Assembly: GCA_014695255.1 (NCBI GenBank)
Contig: JACJNX010000016.1
Coordinates: 124,001-188,000 of the forward strand
Length of the DNA stretch: 64,000 nt
Source: Cyanobacteria bacterium FACHB-63
GTDB lineage: Bacteria > Cyanobacteriota > Cyanobacteriia > Leptolyngbyales > Leptolyngbyaceae
Direction: 5' to 3'
A model generated the notes under the pieces. The model searched no databases and was not told the origin of the DNA. It worked only from the letters and a program-made list of their open reading frames with translations. The translations under genes and the position numbers were made by a program. Each line of letters opens with the position of its first letter. The stretch's first letter is position 1. Positions 9,338 through 18,138 of the stretch are shown here, piece after piece.

Positions 9338-11089
9338 CTAGCTCAGCGCTTCTACTAGGATCCAACTTCCTGAGTGGTTAAATTTGCCCAGTCCATTCAG
9401 TATTTGCCCGGATGGGATTTCTTGAAGTTGATCATTGATTTCTGTTTCTAAAGTGACAAGCGCCCAACTTTGGTCGGGGCGATCGATCAAAGTCAATTCA
9501 TAGTCTTGTACTGCTTCGCGATCGAATCTCCCTGAAAAGCGTTGAGCCGTTGGGCTGGCGGACAGGGTTCTAGAGTTTGCAGGGCACTCACCGTTATTGG
9601 GATAGCTTTCTGGATGGTCAACATAGTAGCGTTGCCAGTACAGCCATTCGGGGTGAGAAGGCGACAGGTTGAACAACGGGAAGACGGCGGCAGGGGCGAT
9701 AGGGTCAGTGATTAAGGCGAGTTGGAGCGATCTCACGTTCAATTCTCGCGGCTGACCGTTTTGCTCAATGCAGAGTGCGGCTGCCATGCCTGTGGCTTGT
9801 CCAATCCCTAGAACGACAGGCTGTAATCGGGTTGCGCCGTTTGCCATGTGGGTGACGGAAATGTTTTTTTCGCAGACGAGGAAGCCGTCGATCGTTTGGG
9901 GCACAAGACAACTGTAGGGAATCGTGAAGGGCGTTCCTGTCCAGCGTCCGCCCCAACGGATTGATTTAGGTTTAAGTGGGATATCGCCGCTCGGATAGTG
10001 ATGATCGTTGGCGTAGTTGCCGATCGCGATCGATTGGCAGAAGTTTTCGGCATATTCGCAGCCGATCGCTTCAACTCGAAAGGGTAACGGGGCGACTTGT
10101 CCTTTCGGCAGTAAATCTTGTTCGCGGACTGCTGTGATTCCAACAAGGCGGCGACTTTCTCGATAGTACGGATGAAGTGCAAACGCACCTGTGGGGAAGG
10201 TGTCTTCTGCAAGTCCGTAGCGGGTTCCAAGTTGCGATTGGATGAAGTGGGCAAAACAGAGAGAGTGATTTTTGGCTTCTTGGAGAAAGTGCGATCGAGC
10301 TTCTCGGTTGAGCAGTCTCTCTACGCCTTCTCCGTAATCGTTGCCGGAGATGGGCCAATTGATCATAAAGCGATCGCCCGGTAAGCGTCCGTAATTGAGA
10401 AAGGCTTCGGCTCCGTAGTTTGTCCAAGCGTTCTTGAATCTAGCGGGATCGTAGTTCGCGGGTTTGGAGATTTCGGGGGCTGTTGATTCACCGAAATCTT
10501 GCATCACGACGACCCAGGTTGGAGCTTGAACGGGGTAGGTTTGGGTGAGTTCGTTGGGTGCGATCGGCGCACTCGGCTCATTGAATTCGGATTGCAGTTC
10601 CCAACCCCAACGATACGGAATGTTTCCAAGTTCAAGCAGATCGCCAAGTTCGGTGGCATCGATCGTGATTTTTGCCTTGACTTTAATCGATTGGAATTCG
10701 ACTCCGAGGATTTGGTCATCTTGTCTTAAAACCTTCTCTGGCGTTTCGCCTTGAATCCACTCTAAATTGGGCAAGGCTTTCACCCAATCGGCAAAGATTT
10801 CGGCTCCGATGTGCGGCTCATACGTGAAAAAGCTCACCCAAGCATTATCGAGACCCCCGGGCTGACGTTGCTCTAGTTCTCGTAAAAATGTGCCCCAGAT
10901 TCCGGTTTGAAAGGCTGCAAGTTCATTGCCATCGGGAGCGGTCACTCCGGCACTGGTGAGCATTCCGCCTAACCAAGCAAACTCAGTGACTAAAATCGTT
11001 TTAGCTCCCCGCCTTGCGGCTTGAATTGCTGCGGCTGTTCCTCCGGTTCCGCCTCCCACGATCAGCACATCTGCAATCAGTTCCCGCAT
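9338..11089 (-). CDS. FAD-dependent oxidoreductase
   Basis: A 583-residue flavoprotein. The N-terminal dinucleotide fold has GGGTGG at residues 12-17 within DVLIVGGGTGGTAAA, followed by ILVTEFAWLGGMLTSAG, a motif typical of the FAD_oxidored family. TIDATELGDLLEL further on and a C-terminal ATRLQPVVLGIGQATGMAA segment contact the cofactor. No clear signal peptide is present. The substrate is unknown; related enzymes act on diverse organic acids or sugars. It stands alone on the minus strand, upstream of the patX-like gene, with an ATG start that begins the domain immediately. Confidence 0.8.
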   Translation of the reverse strand: MRELIADVLIVGGGTGGTAAAIQAARRGAKTILVTEFAWLGGMLTSAGVTAPDGNELAAFQTGIWGTFLRELEQRQPGGLDNAWVSFFTYEPHIGAEIFADWVKALPNLEWIQGETPEKVLRQDDQILGVEFQSIKVKAKITIDATELGDLLELGNIPYRWGWELQSEFNEPSAPIAPNELTQTYPVQAPTWVVVMQDFGESTAPEISKPANYDPARFKNAWTNYGAEAFLNYGRLPGDRFMINWPISGNDYGEGVERLLNREARSHFLQEAKNHSLCFAHFIQSQLGTRYGLAEDTFPTGAFALHPYYRESRRLVGITAVREQDLLPKGQVAPLPFRVEAIGCEYAENFCQSIAIGNYANDHHYPSGDIPLKPKSIRWGGRWTGTPFTIPYSCLVPQTIDGFLVCEKNISVTHMANGATRLQPVVLGIGQATGMAAALCIEQNGQPRELNVRSLQLALITDPIAPAAVFPLFNLSPSHPEWLYWQRYYVDHPESYPNNGECPANSRTLSASPTAQRFSGRFDREAVQDYELTLIDRPDQSWALVTLETEINDQLQEIPSGQILNGLGKFNHSGSWILVEALS

Positions 11090-11185
11090 TGTTCACCTGA
11101 GCTAAAAATCTTCTCAATCATGTCGGCGAATGAGATTTTGAGCAAGCGTTTTTAGTTCCAAGGAGCGATCGTCAGAATCAGTTGA

Positions 11186-11404
11186 TTAGCGTTCTTTCGA
11201 TAAATCGCTTTCCCCTTCCCCTCGACCAACATATTTTCCTGCAACATCAAGGAATGACTGAGGAGTTTCAGAAAGGCTAGAAGATTGAGAGTGCTTATTC
11301 TGAAGGCTGACTACAAGGTTTAAAACAATCTGCTGCTCCTCAGAAGAAAGTCGTTGTAAACCATCGAGAACCTGTTGTTGAATTTGGGCTGATATAGGCA
11401 ACAA
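11186..11404 (-). CDS. Small antitoxin-like hypothetical protein
   Basis: A 72-residue ORF with a helical N-terminal part (IQQQVLDGLQRLSSEEQQIV) and a short tail SFLDVAGKYVGRGEGESDL. The tail resembles the C-terminal SFLE.A.EY.G..EG..DLS pattern of many small cyanobacterial DUF2281/antitoxin-like proteins. No start stronger than TTG is available in frame, and no toxin gene adjoins it, so it may be an orphan antitoxin or a relic. Function is inferred only from resemblance. Confidence 0.45.
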   Translation of the reverse strand: MLPISAQIQQQVLDGLQRLSSEEQQIVLNLVVSLQNKHSQSSSLSETPQSFLDVAGKYVGRGEGESDLSKER

Positions 11405-11483
11405 CCAAAATAGAAGTTTTTTCAGTTTATCTAAGGGCGGTTAGTGATAAAGTCTCGATCGACCCCTTCCAATTCATCCAACT

Positions 11484-12536
11484 ATGAAAGCGCAAGTCCT
11501 TCGCGGAGTGAATCAACTCCAGTACGAAGATGTTCCAAAGCCCGAAATTGCAGCCGATGAAGTGTTGGTGCAGGTTCAAGTCGTGGGCTTGTGTCAATCG
11601 GATATTAAAAAGATCAAATATCCCTTATTAGAGCCGCCTCGGATTTTTGGGCATGAAACCGCAGGCACGATCGCGCAGATTGGTGCTGATGTGAAATCTT
11701 GGAATGTCGGCGATCGCGTCATCGTTCTGCATCACATTCCCTGTATGCACTGCGCCTATTGTCTGAACGAGAATTTCTCGATGTGTGAGGTGTACAAGAA
11801 CATCACGACAACAGCGGGATTTGTGCCGAGCGGCGGTGGATTTGCTGAATACGTGAAAGTTCCGGGACATATTGTGCGAAACGGGGGACTGATGAAAATT
11901 CCCGACGATGTGACGTTTGAGCAAGCGAGTTTTGTAGAGCCGACGAATTGCTGCTTAAAGGCAGTGAAGAAAGCGCAGATTCAGCCAGGGCAGACCGTTT
12001 TAATCACGGGAGCAGGTCCGATCGGGCTGATGTTTATCATGTTGGTGAAATACTTTGGCGCATGCGCGATCGCTACCGATTTAATCCCATCCCGCATCGA
12101 AAAAGCGCTAAGTGTCGGAGCTGATGCTGCCTTCGATGCGCGTGATTCTGAACTTTCGAGCAAAATTGGGGCGATGACTCAAGGAATAGGAGTCGATGTC
12201 AGTTTGCTAGCCGTTCCGAGCGATAAAGCATTCTTTCAAGCGCTCGACTGCACCCGCAAAGGTGGAAAAATTCTCTTCTTTGCAGAGTTTCCCGATGAAG
12301 TCGAAATCCCGATTAATCCGAATGTACTGTATCGACGTGAAATCGATTTGATGGGCAGTTACAGTTCATCGTATCGAGTGCAGAGTTTAGCAGCAGACAT
12401 TGTGTTTCAGCGGCGAATTGATGTCGATGCACTGATTAGCGATCGCTTCTCACTTAAAGATTTAGCGAAAGCGGTCGATCGCGCAGTTTCTCCAACACCC
12501 GATACCTATAAGATCCTGATCTACCCTCAGCAATAG
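11484..12536 (+). CDS. Zinc-dependent medium-chain alcohol/polyol dehydrogenase
   Basis: A 350-residue MDR-family enzyme. Catalytic zinc ligands are Cys37 (in GLCQSD) and His57-Glu58 (in GHETAG), with a further Glu in FVEPTNC. The structural zinc lobe has four cysteines at 87, 90, 93 and 101. The coenzyme fold carries GAGPIGLM, followed by an acidic residue in ATDLIPSR that suggests NAD preference. It resembles sorbitol/threonine dehydrogenase-type enzymes; the exact substrate cannot be told. Its 3' end overlaps the convergent neighbour by 10 bases. It probably has its own promoter in the 79-base gap upstream. Confidence 0.85.
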   Translation: MKAQVLRGVNQLQYEDVPKPEIAADEVLVQVQVVGLCQSDIKKIKYPLLEPPRIFGHETAGTIAQIGADVKSWNVGDRVIVLHHIPCMHCAYCLNENFSMCEVYKNITTTAGFVPSGGGFAEYVKVPGHIVRNGGLMKIPDDVTFEQASFVEPTNCCLKAVKKAQIQPGQTVLITGAGPIGLMFIMLVKYFGACAIATDLIPSRIEKALSVGADAAFDARDSELSSKIGAMTQGIGVDVSLLAVPSDKAFFQALDCTRKGGKILFFAEFPDEVEIPINPNVLYRREIDLMGSYSSSYRVQSLAADIVFQRRIDVDALISDRFSLKDLAKAVDRAVSPTPDTYKILIYPQQ

Positions 12537-13222
12537 GGAGTTACATCTTCGCCGCATTCATCCGCAAGGTAAGACAGCGCTCGGAAGCGAATTCCGACTA
12601 ACTGATCATAAAGCGGATTTAATTTGCAAAGCGGCGGGATGTGAATCACTTTATGCCCAAATAGCGTAATCGTGCGCTCGAAGGGGCATTGTGGCGGAAT
12701 CATTTTGCAGATGAATCGAGCCACTTTCGGATCGTGAATCTCAGTGTGATCGAGCCACGATCGTACAGGTTGCAACACATCTAAATGGGGATCTGCATGA
12801 GGATGAAGATCGGAGTGAGGCGCGTGAGGTTCTGACGACTGAGCGCAATCGCACAAGGTCAGCCGCAGACTTTCTAGAATCTCAGTGCCACAATTCAAGG
12901 TGTGGCAAAACTGCGCGAGGATTGCATCTTCGGCTGAGGTATAGCAACCATCGGCTAAAGACACCATTACTGCAGTTCTCAAGAAGTTCTCGGCTAGGTG
13001 TGGATCTGATCCGAAGCTTGCTCGCAGTTCATCGTCAGAAGCGGCAGGGAACAATCGTGCGGCTTCTTCCTGAGTTAAGGGATGATCGGTAAGCGAGACA
13101 ATCAACTCTTGCTCGGTGGCATCAAAATCGTCATCTGCCCAAGCTAGAGTGAGCAAGCAGCGTAACCAAACTGAAATCTGCTCATTAGTGTAAGTGGGTC
13201 TAACAGAAGTTGAAGAGTTCAT
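12527..13222 (-). CDS. TerB-like plus Mo-nitrogenase C-terminal-like domain protein
   Basis: A 231-residue cytoplasmic protein. The N-terminal half (LTLAWADDDFDATEQELIV, then MVSLADGCYTSAED) resembles the acidic helical TerB fold, with two D-rich repeats. The C-terminal half (VRSWLDHTEIHDP, CPFERTITLFG, IPPLCKLNPLYDQLVG, ALSYLADECGEDV) matches the cyanobacterial Mo-dependent nitrogenase C-terminal domain family. Despite that name, such proteins occur in strains with no nif genes and none are seen here. Four Cys and several His residues in the C-terminal half could bind metal. The ATG at 13222 is preferred to a GTG 15 bases upstream. Function unknown. Confidence 0.7.
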   Translation of the reverse strand: MNSSTSVRPTYTNEQISVWLRCLLTLAWADDDFDATEQELIVSLTDHPLTQEEAARLFPAASDDELRASFGSDPHLAENFLRTAVMVSLADGCYTSAEDAILAQFCHTLNCGTEILESLRLTLCDCAQSSEPHAPHSDLHPHADPHLDVLQPVRSWLDHTEIHDPKVARFICKMIPPQCPFERTITLFGHKVIHIPPLCKLNPLYDQLVGIRFRALSYLADECGEDVTPYC

Positions 13223-13331
13223 CGGCTTGTATTTCACTTCAAGACAAATCGTAGCTTAAGAAGTGGATTTCCTAGTGAGTGTTCGAGCGGGCTGTACACT
13301 GAATATGAAATGAATGACTTAAGGATTACTT

Positions 13332-13700
13332 GTGAGTGTTCAAGAATTTTTGCTGTTTCTAGGTTCGATCGTTGCTGGTGTGAGCGGTCAGTTTTTCCTC
13401 AAGTCTGGGGCGCTGAAGCTTGGTCAAGTGACGGCGAGTAATGCAATTAGTCATGTTCTCGGAATTGCAACAATACCTGAATTGGTCATTGGTCTTTGTT
13501 GCTACGGAGCTGGCGCAATTTTGTATATTTTATTGCTCACTCGTGTTCCGTTAAGTATTCTCGCGCCTGCGGTAGCGTTACAGTATGTATTTTCGGTAAT
13601 GATGGGAAAATTTTTGTTTAATGAGCCGATTCCATTGATTCGCTTGCTTGGAGTGGCATTTATTATTGGTGGCGTAGTTATGCTGATGGCAAAGAAGTAG
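13332..13700 (+). CDS. Small EamA/DMT-superfamily membrane protein
   Basis: A 122-residue protein with four predicted membrane helices, a single EamA half-domain: residues about 5-25, 50-72, 76-98 and 103-120. The FNEPIP.IRLLGVAFIIGG ending is typical of drug/metabolite or ArnE-like half transporters, which work as dimers. Because it sits at the edge of a polysaccharide locus, it could flip a lipid-linked sugar, but it is on the other strand and this is only suggestive. The start is the GTG at 13332. Its stop lies two bases from the end of the convergent glycosyltransferase gene. Confidence 0.75.
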   Translation: MSVQEFLLFLGSIVAGVSGQFFLKSGALKLGQVTASNAISHVLGIATIPELVIGLCCYGAGAILYILLLTRVPLSILAPAVALQYVFSVMMGKFLFNEPIPLIRLLGVAFIIGGVVMLMAKK

Positions 13701-13702
13701 GT

Positions 13703-14761
13703 TCACAAATACTGACTGAGGATTTCAGCGGTCTGAGATGCAGTTTTTTGCCAACTAAAGGTTGAGGCTCGATCGAGTCCTTTAAGGCGCAATTGATCGT
13801 GCATTTGGCTATCAGTCACTATTAGCTTCATTGCCTCTGCGATCGCGCTTTCTTTATACGGATCAACGAGTAATGCTGCATCCCCGGCGACTTCAGGCAA
13901 TGAAGAAAGATTTGAGGTAATTACTGGAGTTCCACAGGCCATTGCTTCGAGCACAGGTAGTCCGAATCCTTCCCATAAACTAGGGAAAACAAGCGCGATC
14001 GCACGATTGATTAACTCAGGGAGTTCGGCATAAGAAACATAGCTGAGAAATTTGACGCGATCGCGAATTCCTAACTCCTCAGCTTGTATCTCTAAACTAG
14101 GGGTGAATCTTGGATCGGGTGAGCCTGCAATCCAAAATTCATAGTCTTCTGGAAGCTGAGAAAAAGCAGTGAGCGATCGCCCAATATTTTTATAAGCATC
14201 GTGTCTTCCCACGTAGAGAAAATAGTTTCTCCTGGGCAGATCGAGGAATTTGAAATGCTGATTGTCGTAAGCCAGTGGAACAACGGTAATTTTGTTAGAT
14301 GGGATTTTGTAGAAGGCGATCGCATCATTTGCGGTCGATTCTGAATCACTCAAAATATGCTGAGCTTGATTAAGAACGTAAGGAATATAGTATCTGTAAT
14401 ACTGTGTTAGAGGAGACGTAAAGCGTGGAAATCGTAGCGGAATAAAATCGTGCAACGTCACAACGTAGCGGCAGTTCGTGAAGATTGGAGCTTCAGGAAT
14501 TGGAGAAAAAATAAGATTGCCTTGAAGCTTCTGATAAATTTTAGGCAGATCAAACTGAGTCCATTTCAAGCGCTTAAAGTGTCCCTTTTTTCCTTGATCT
14601 GGGGTCAACTGATCTGAAATCTTATAGCAGGAATAATCAGGAATATCTTGTCCAGCTAATAACGCTGGTTTAAGCGGAGCTAAACCAGGCAACAGATTTT
14701 TGGCATAAACTGTATGACCTGTCGGCTTTGCGGCTAGAAATGCGAGGTTGATTAGTATCAC
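13703..14761 (-). CDS. Family 4 glycosyltransferase
   Basis: About 352 residues with the GT-B fold of family 4. The N-terminal domain contains [13 protein letters not shown], the C-terminal donor domain has [14 protein letters not shown], and the [17 protein letters not shown] motif holds the two glutamates of the E-x7-E signature. It resembles mannosyl/rhamnosyl transferases of O-antigen assembly. The GTG start at 14761 overlaps the upstream stop codon in a GTGA junction, indicating translational coupling with the preceding glycosyltransferase. It is the last gene of the minus-strand polysaccharide locus. Donor is probably a GDP- or dTDP-sugar; not provable here. Confidence 0.88.
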   Translation of the reverse strand: MILINLAFLAAKPTGHTVYAKNLLPGLAPLKPALLAGQDIPDYSCYKISDQLTPDQGKKGHFKRLKWTQFDLPKIYQKLQGNLIFSPIPEAPIFTNCRYVVTLHDFIPLRFPRFTSPLTQYYRYYIPYVLNQAQHILSDSESTANDAIAFYKIPSNKITVVPLAYDNQHFKFLDLPRRNYFLYVGRHDAYKNIGRSLTAFSQLPEDYEFWIAGSPDPRFTPSLEIQAEELGIRDRVKFLSYVSYAELPELINRAIALVFPSLWEGFGLPVLEAMACGTPVITSNLSSLPEVAGDAALLVDPYKESAIAEAMKLIVTDSQMHDQLRLKGLDRASTFSWQKTASQTAEILSQYL

Positions 14762-15879
14762 AGAATCGATCGATAAGCTTCTAATGTCACTTTTGCTGTC
14801 TTTTCCCAAGAATATAATTTAGCTTGTTCTCTACCTTTTTGAATTAAACGATCGCGGTATGAGCGATCATGAATCACCTTAAAAATTGCTTCACCGATCT
14901 GCTCAATATCCGTCGGCTCAACTAAAATCGCTGCATCGCCCGCTATCTCCGGCAACGATGAAGTATTGCTAGTGACAACGGGCGCACCCAAAGTCATTGC
15001 CTCTAACACAGGCATTCCGAATCCTTCATAATGCGATGGATACACAAAAACATCAGCATTCTGATAAAACTGACCGACCTGAGCATCTGTTAGATAGCTT
15101 AAATGACGAATCGAGGAGCGATAGAAAGATTGTTCGATTTGCTGAAAAATCGGTTCGTAAAGCCAGCCTTTTTGCCCGATTAGAATTAGCTCATGGTCTA
15201 TCTGATAGGTTTTTTTCAAGTATTCAAACGCAGAAATCAATGCCTTGATATTCTTTCGGGGTTCGATTGTGCTAACAAACAAAATGTAAGGCTTGGATTG
15301 TTCTAATTTAGGTTGCTCAACTAGAGAATAACGACTTGCTAAATGAGTCACCCAAACTCGACTCGGATCAACACCTAAATATTTAACAATATCCTGCTTA
15401 GAACTATGTGAAATGGTTAGCACTAAATCCGTCCATTGAAGACATTTCTTTAAGCGATCGGTATAAGCCCTCACGGTAGAGTTGGAATACTCAGGATATC
15501 TAACAAAACTCACATCATAGATTGTCATCACCTTACGCTTTCCCGGAATTGGAAAAACGGTGTAGTTTGTTCCATGAACAATATCAGCCTGATTGAAATA
15601 ACTTTCTAGATAGTGAGCAGACAACAATGGAAACTGAATAAACAGATTTGAAATTCGCACCGGAAATGGAAACAGCCTGAGATTAGAATACGACTGCAAG
15701 TAGTCTGGAAACGCTAAATCTCTTGTGAGCCAATTCTTCAATCGGGGCTGATAAATTAGCTCTAAATCAAAAGCTTCAGTCGCTTGCAACGTTGTTAAGC
15801 CTTGAACTAAATTTGCAACATAAAGCCCCATTCCGCTGGGTTTTGCCATCCAAGGCGTAACATCGATCGCAATCTTCAT
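14758..15879 (-). CDS. Family 4 glycosyltransferase
   Basis: A 373-residue GT-B enzyme. The N-terminus MKIAIDVTPWMAKPSGMG is the usual glycine-rich acceptor-domain opening. ILFVSTIEPRKN starts the donor domain, and EGFGMPVLEAMTLGAPV holds the E-x7-E motif. It is paralogous to the next gene downstream (similar PEIAGDAA.LV and YSWEKTA endings), suggesting a tandem duplication with specialised linkages. The start overlaps the gmd stop codon (ATGA) and its own stop overlaps the next start (GTGA), so three genes are translationally coupled. Role: adding a sugar to a lipid-linked polysaccharide repeat at the cytoplasmic membrane face. Confidence 0.9.
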   Translation of the reverse strand: MKIAIDVTPWMAKPSGMGLYVANLVQGLTTLQATEAFDLELIYQPRLKNWLTRDLAFPDYLQSYSNLRLFPFPVRISNLFIQFPLLSAHYLESYFNQADIVHGTNYTVFPIPGKRKVMTIYDVSFVRYPEYSNSTVRAYTDRLKKCLQWTDLVLTISHSSKQDIVKYLGVDPSRVWVTHLASRYSLVEQPKLEQSKPYILFVSTIEPRKNIKALISAFEYLKKTYQIDHELILIGQKGWLYEPIFQQIEQSFYRSSIRHLSYLTDAQVGQFYQNADVFVYPSHYEGFGMPVLEAMTLGAPVVTSNTSSLPEIAGDAAILVEPTDIEQIGEAIFKVIHDRSYRDRLIQKGREQAKLYSWEKTAKVTLEAYRSIL

Positions 15880-16838
15880 GACTTGCTCAATTCTTTGAGA
15901 TCATGATCGACCATTAGCTCTACTAACTGCTTGAAAGAATATTGCGGCTCCCAATCGAGCTGTTGGCGAATTTTTTCGATCGACCCAACTAATTGCACTT
16001 CTTCATCAGGTCGGTAGAAGTTTGGATCAACTGAAACATAGTTCTCCCAATTTAGCCCCACGCAATCAAACGCCGTTTGCACCAATTCTCGAACTGAATG
16101 CGTTTCGCCACTCGCAATAATGTAATCATCCGGCTGCTCTTGCTGCAACATCATCCACATCGCTCTGACTGCATCTTTGGCGTAACACCAATCCCGCTTA
16201 GCATCCAGATTTCCTAGCTTCAATTCCTTTGCCAGTCCCATTTTGATCATCGCTGCTCCGCGTGTAATCTTGCGGAACACAAACTCAGTTCCGCGCCGTG
16301 GAGATTCATGCGTGTAGGTCACACCACAGCAGCTATAAAGACCGTACTGTTGCCGATAGTTGATGGTCATCCAGTGAGCATACGCCTTTGCCACACCATA
16401 AGGATTTCTAGGTCGAAAAGCAGTGCGTTCCGTTTGCGGTGACTCGTCGGGTTGCCCAAACACTTCACTACTTGAAGCCTGATAAAATCGAGCATCCGGC
16501 TTACAGCGGCGAATTGATTCCAGCAGCCGAGAAACTCCCAAAGCAGTGTATTCCGCAGTCAAAGCGGGCTGTGTCCAGGAAAGTGGCACGTAGCTTTGAG
16601 AAGCTAGATTGTAGAGTTCATCCGGCTGTGCGTAAGAAATAGCATCCATCAGAGAACACTGGTCGAGCAAATCACCCGACAAAATCTCGATCGTCCCCGA
16701 CAGATGACTAATGCGATCAACGTTGCCCGAACTCGATCGGCGCACTAATCCAAAAACTTGATAGCCCTGCTGCAACAAAAGCTCTGCGAGATACGACCCA
16801 TCTTGTCCAGTTAATCCGGTAATCAATGCTCTTTTCAT
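15876..16838 (-). CDS. gmd: GDP-mannose 4,6-dehydratase
   Basis: A 320-residue extended SDR enzyme. ALITGLTGQDGSYLAE at the N-terminus is the NAD(P)-binding motif specific for Gmd. SSSEVFG and the NPYGVAKAYAHW Tyr-xxx-Lys pair form the active site, and HESPRRGTEFV is the conserved substrate-binding stretch. It converts GDP-mannose to GDP-4-keto-6-deoxymannose, precursor of GDP-fucose, GDP-rhamnose or GDP-perosamine. No reductase or aminotransferase to complete any of these is adjacent, so the final sugar is undetermined. The ATG at 16838 follows AAGGAG at an 11-base spacing and is preferred to one 24 bases upstream. Confidence 0.95.
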   Translation of the reverse strand: MKRALITGLTGQDGSYLAELLLQQGYQVFGLVRRSSSGNVDRISHLSGTIEILSGDLLDQCSLMDAISYAQPDELYNLASQSYVPLSWTQPALTAEYTALGVSRLLESIRRCKPDARFYQASSSEVFGQPDESPQTERTAFRPRNPYGVAKAYAHWMTINYRQQYGLYSCCGVTYTHESPRRGTEFVFRKITRGAAMIKMGLAKELKLGNLDAKRDWCYAKDAVRAMWMMLQQEQPDDYIIASGETHSVRELVQTAFDCVGLNWENYVSVDPNFYRPDEEVQLVGSIEKIRQQLDWEPQYSFKQLVELMVDHDLKELSKS

Positions 16839-16971
16839 CGTACTTGCCACTCCTTCGCTCAATGCCTCAGTTCGCCTTACAGCTTACTCCGGTTTGCCTA
16901 TTTTGCAATGCCCATCTGCAATTGCAACAATTGAACCGCCAGTAGTCCACAAAAAATAGCAAAACGATCGC

Positions 16972-18138
16972 TCACGTATTGTACTGAATTGTCTCAATCA
17001 AGTTTTTCTGAATTTGCTCGAATGAATAATTCTGCAACACATATTGTCTGGCTAATTTGCCCATTCTTTCCTGCTGATTTGGGTCTAATAACAGGTCTTT
17101 AAGGTGATACTCAAAGCTGGTGTAATTGGCATAAATTTTACCGCCTTCACTGCGCTCCGCATGTTCAACCAGAACTTGACAAGCGCCATTCACCAGAATT
17201 GGCGTACCTTGCGCCATCGCTTCTAAAGTCACAATACTAAAGCTTTCATAAGGAGAGGGCATCACAAAAACTGATGCGCCCGCCATCAACTGAAACTTCA
17301 TCGTCGCTGAAACAAATCCGAGAAACTCAACATCCTCGCGCTGCGGCAGTACCATGTGATTCTGCCCGGTCAAAATTAACCGCAGCTTCGACGGGTAGCG
17401 TTTCTTAAACCGAGTGAAAAACTCGATCAACTCTGCACAGCCTTTCCCGGCATCGATGCGCCCACAATACAAGATATAGGGATAGTTTGATTCTGTTGGC
17501 GGATGCAAGTCTGTGTCGATCGCCATAGCAATCACTTTTCCGGGCAATTTCCCCCAAAGCGCCTGTCCAAATTGTTGCTCTGCATGGGTCAACCAAATCA
17601 GCGATCGTGCCTTGTGCACCATGTCCCCATAGACGCGAAAATAAGCGGGCGCTTCATCGTGCAGCGTTGGTGCAATCAGAACCTTCTCAGCGGGGACTTG
17701 TGCGGCACCAAAATAAGTTGGGGAATATAAATACGTGAAAAAGAGAACGGCTTCATACTCTGCATGGCGATCGCGCAGAAATTCCAGCAGCGGCGTAGAG
17801 TGAGGTCCCTGCTGTCGGATGTATTCTTCTTGGAGCGCAGTTGTCCAGTAGGAGAGCGATCGACTCCGATGGAAATCGTGCAGCAAACGCTCATGTAACC
17901 GTTCCCAAAACGCACTGCGTTCGATCGTCACCTCAAACCGGAAAATTCGAATGTTGCCTTGGGTTTCGCACTCAATGGGTAAATCGTTTGCCCAGGTTTT
18001 GTAGTCCAGCGCAGTGGTCGTGAGAACATCCACCTGAAAGTGATTCTGCAACAGGGTCGCATATTGCCAAGCCAGGGACTCTGAGCCACCAACAATACTC
18101 GGATGACAGCGTTGAACAACCAGTGCAATTCGTTTCAT
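16972..18138 (-). CDS. Family 4 glycosyltransferase
   Basis: A 388-residue GT-B enzyme. The N-terminal IALVVQRCHPSIVGGSES is a typical acceptor loop, YPYILYCGRIDAGKG opens the donor domain, and ESFSIVTLEAMAQGTPI holds the E-x7-E motif. Its ATG overlaps the stop of the preceding glycosyltransferase (ATGA at 18135-18138), so the two are coupled. A gap of about 130 bases separates it from gmd downstream, without an obvious terminator. It probably adds one residue to the exported polysaccharide; specificity is unknown. Confidence 0.88.
   Translation of the reverse strand: MKRIALVVQRCHPSIVGGSESLAWQYATLLQNHFQVDVLTTTALDYKTWANDLPIECETQGNIRIFRFEVTIERSAFWERLHERLLHDFHRSRSLSYWTTALQEEYIRQQGPHSTPLLEFLRDRHAEYEAVLFFTYLYSPTYFGAAQVPAEKVLIAPTLHDEAPAYFRVYGDMVHKARSLIWLTHAEQQFGQALWGKLPGKVIAMAIDTDLHPPTESNYPYILYCGRIDAGKGCAELIEFFTRFKKRYPSKLRLILTGQNHMVLPQREDVEFLGFVSATMKFQLMAGASVFVMPSPYESFSIVTLEAMAQGTPILVNGACQVLVEHAERSEGGKIYANYTSFEYHLKDLLLDPNQQERMGKLARQYVLQNYSFEQIQKNLIETIQYNT

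Noticed and set aside
10071-10754. Several ORFs of 70-148 residues on both strands within the FAD oxidoreductase gene
   Set aside because: The oxidoreductase frame carries clear family motifs through this stretch; the others are frame shadows.
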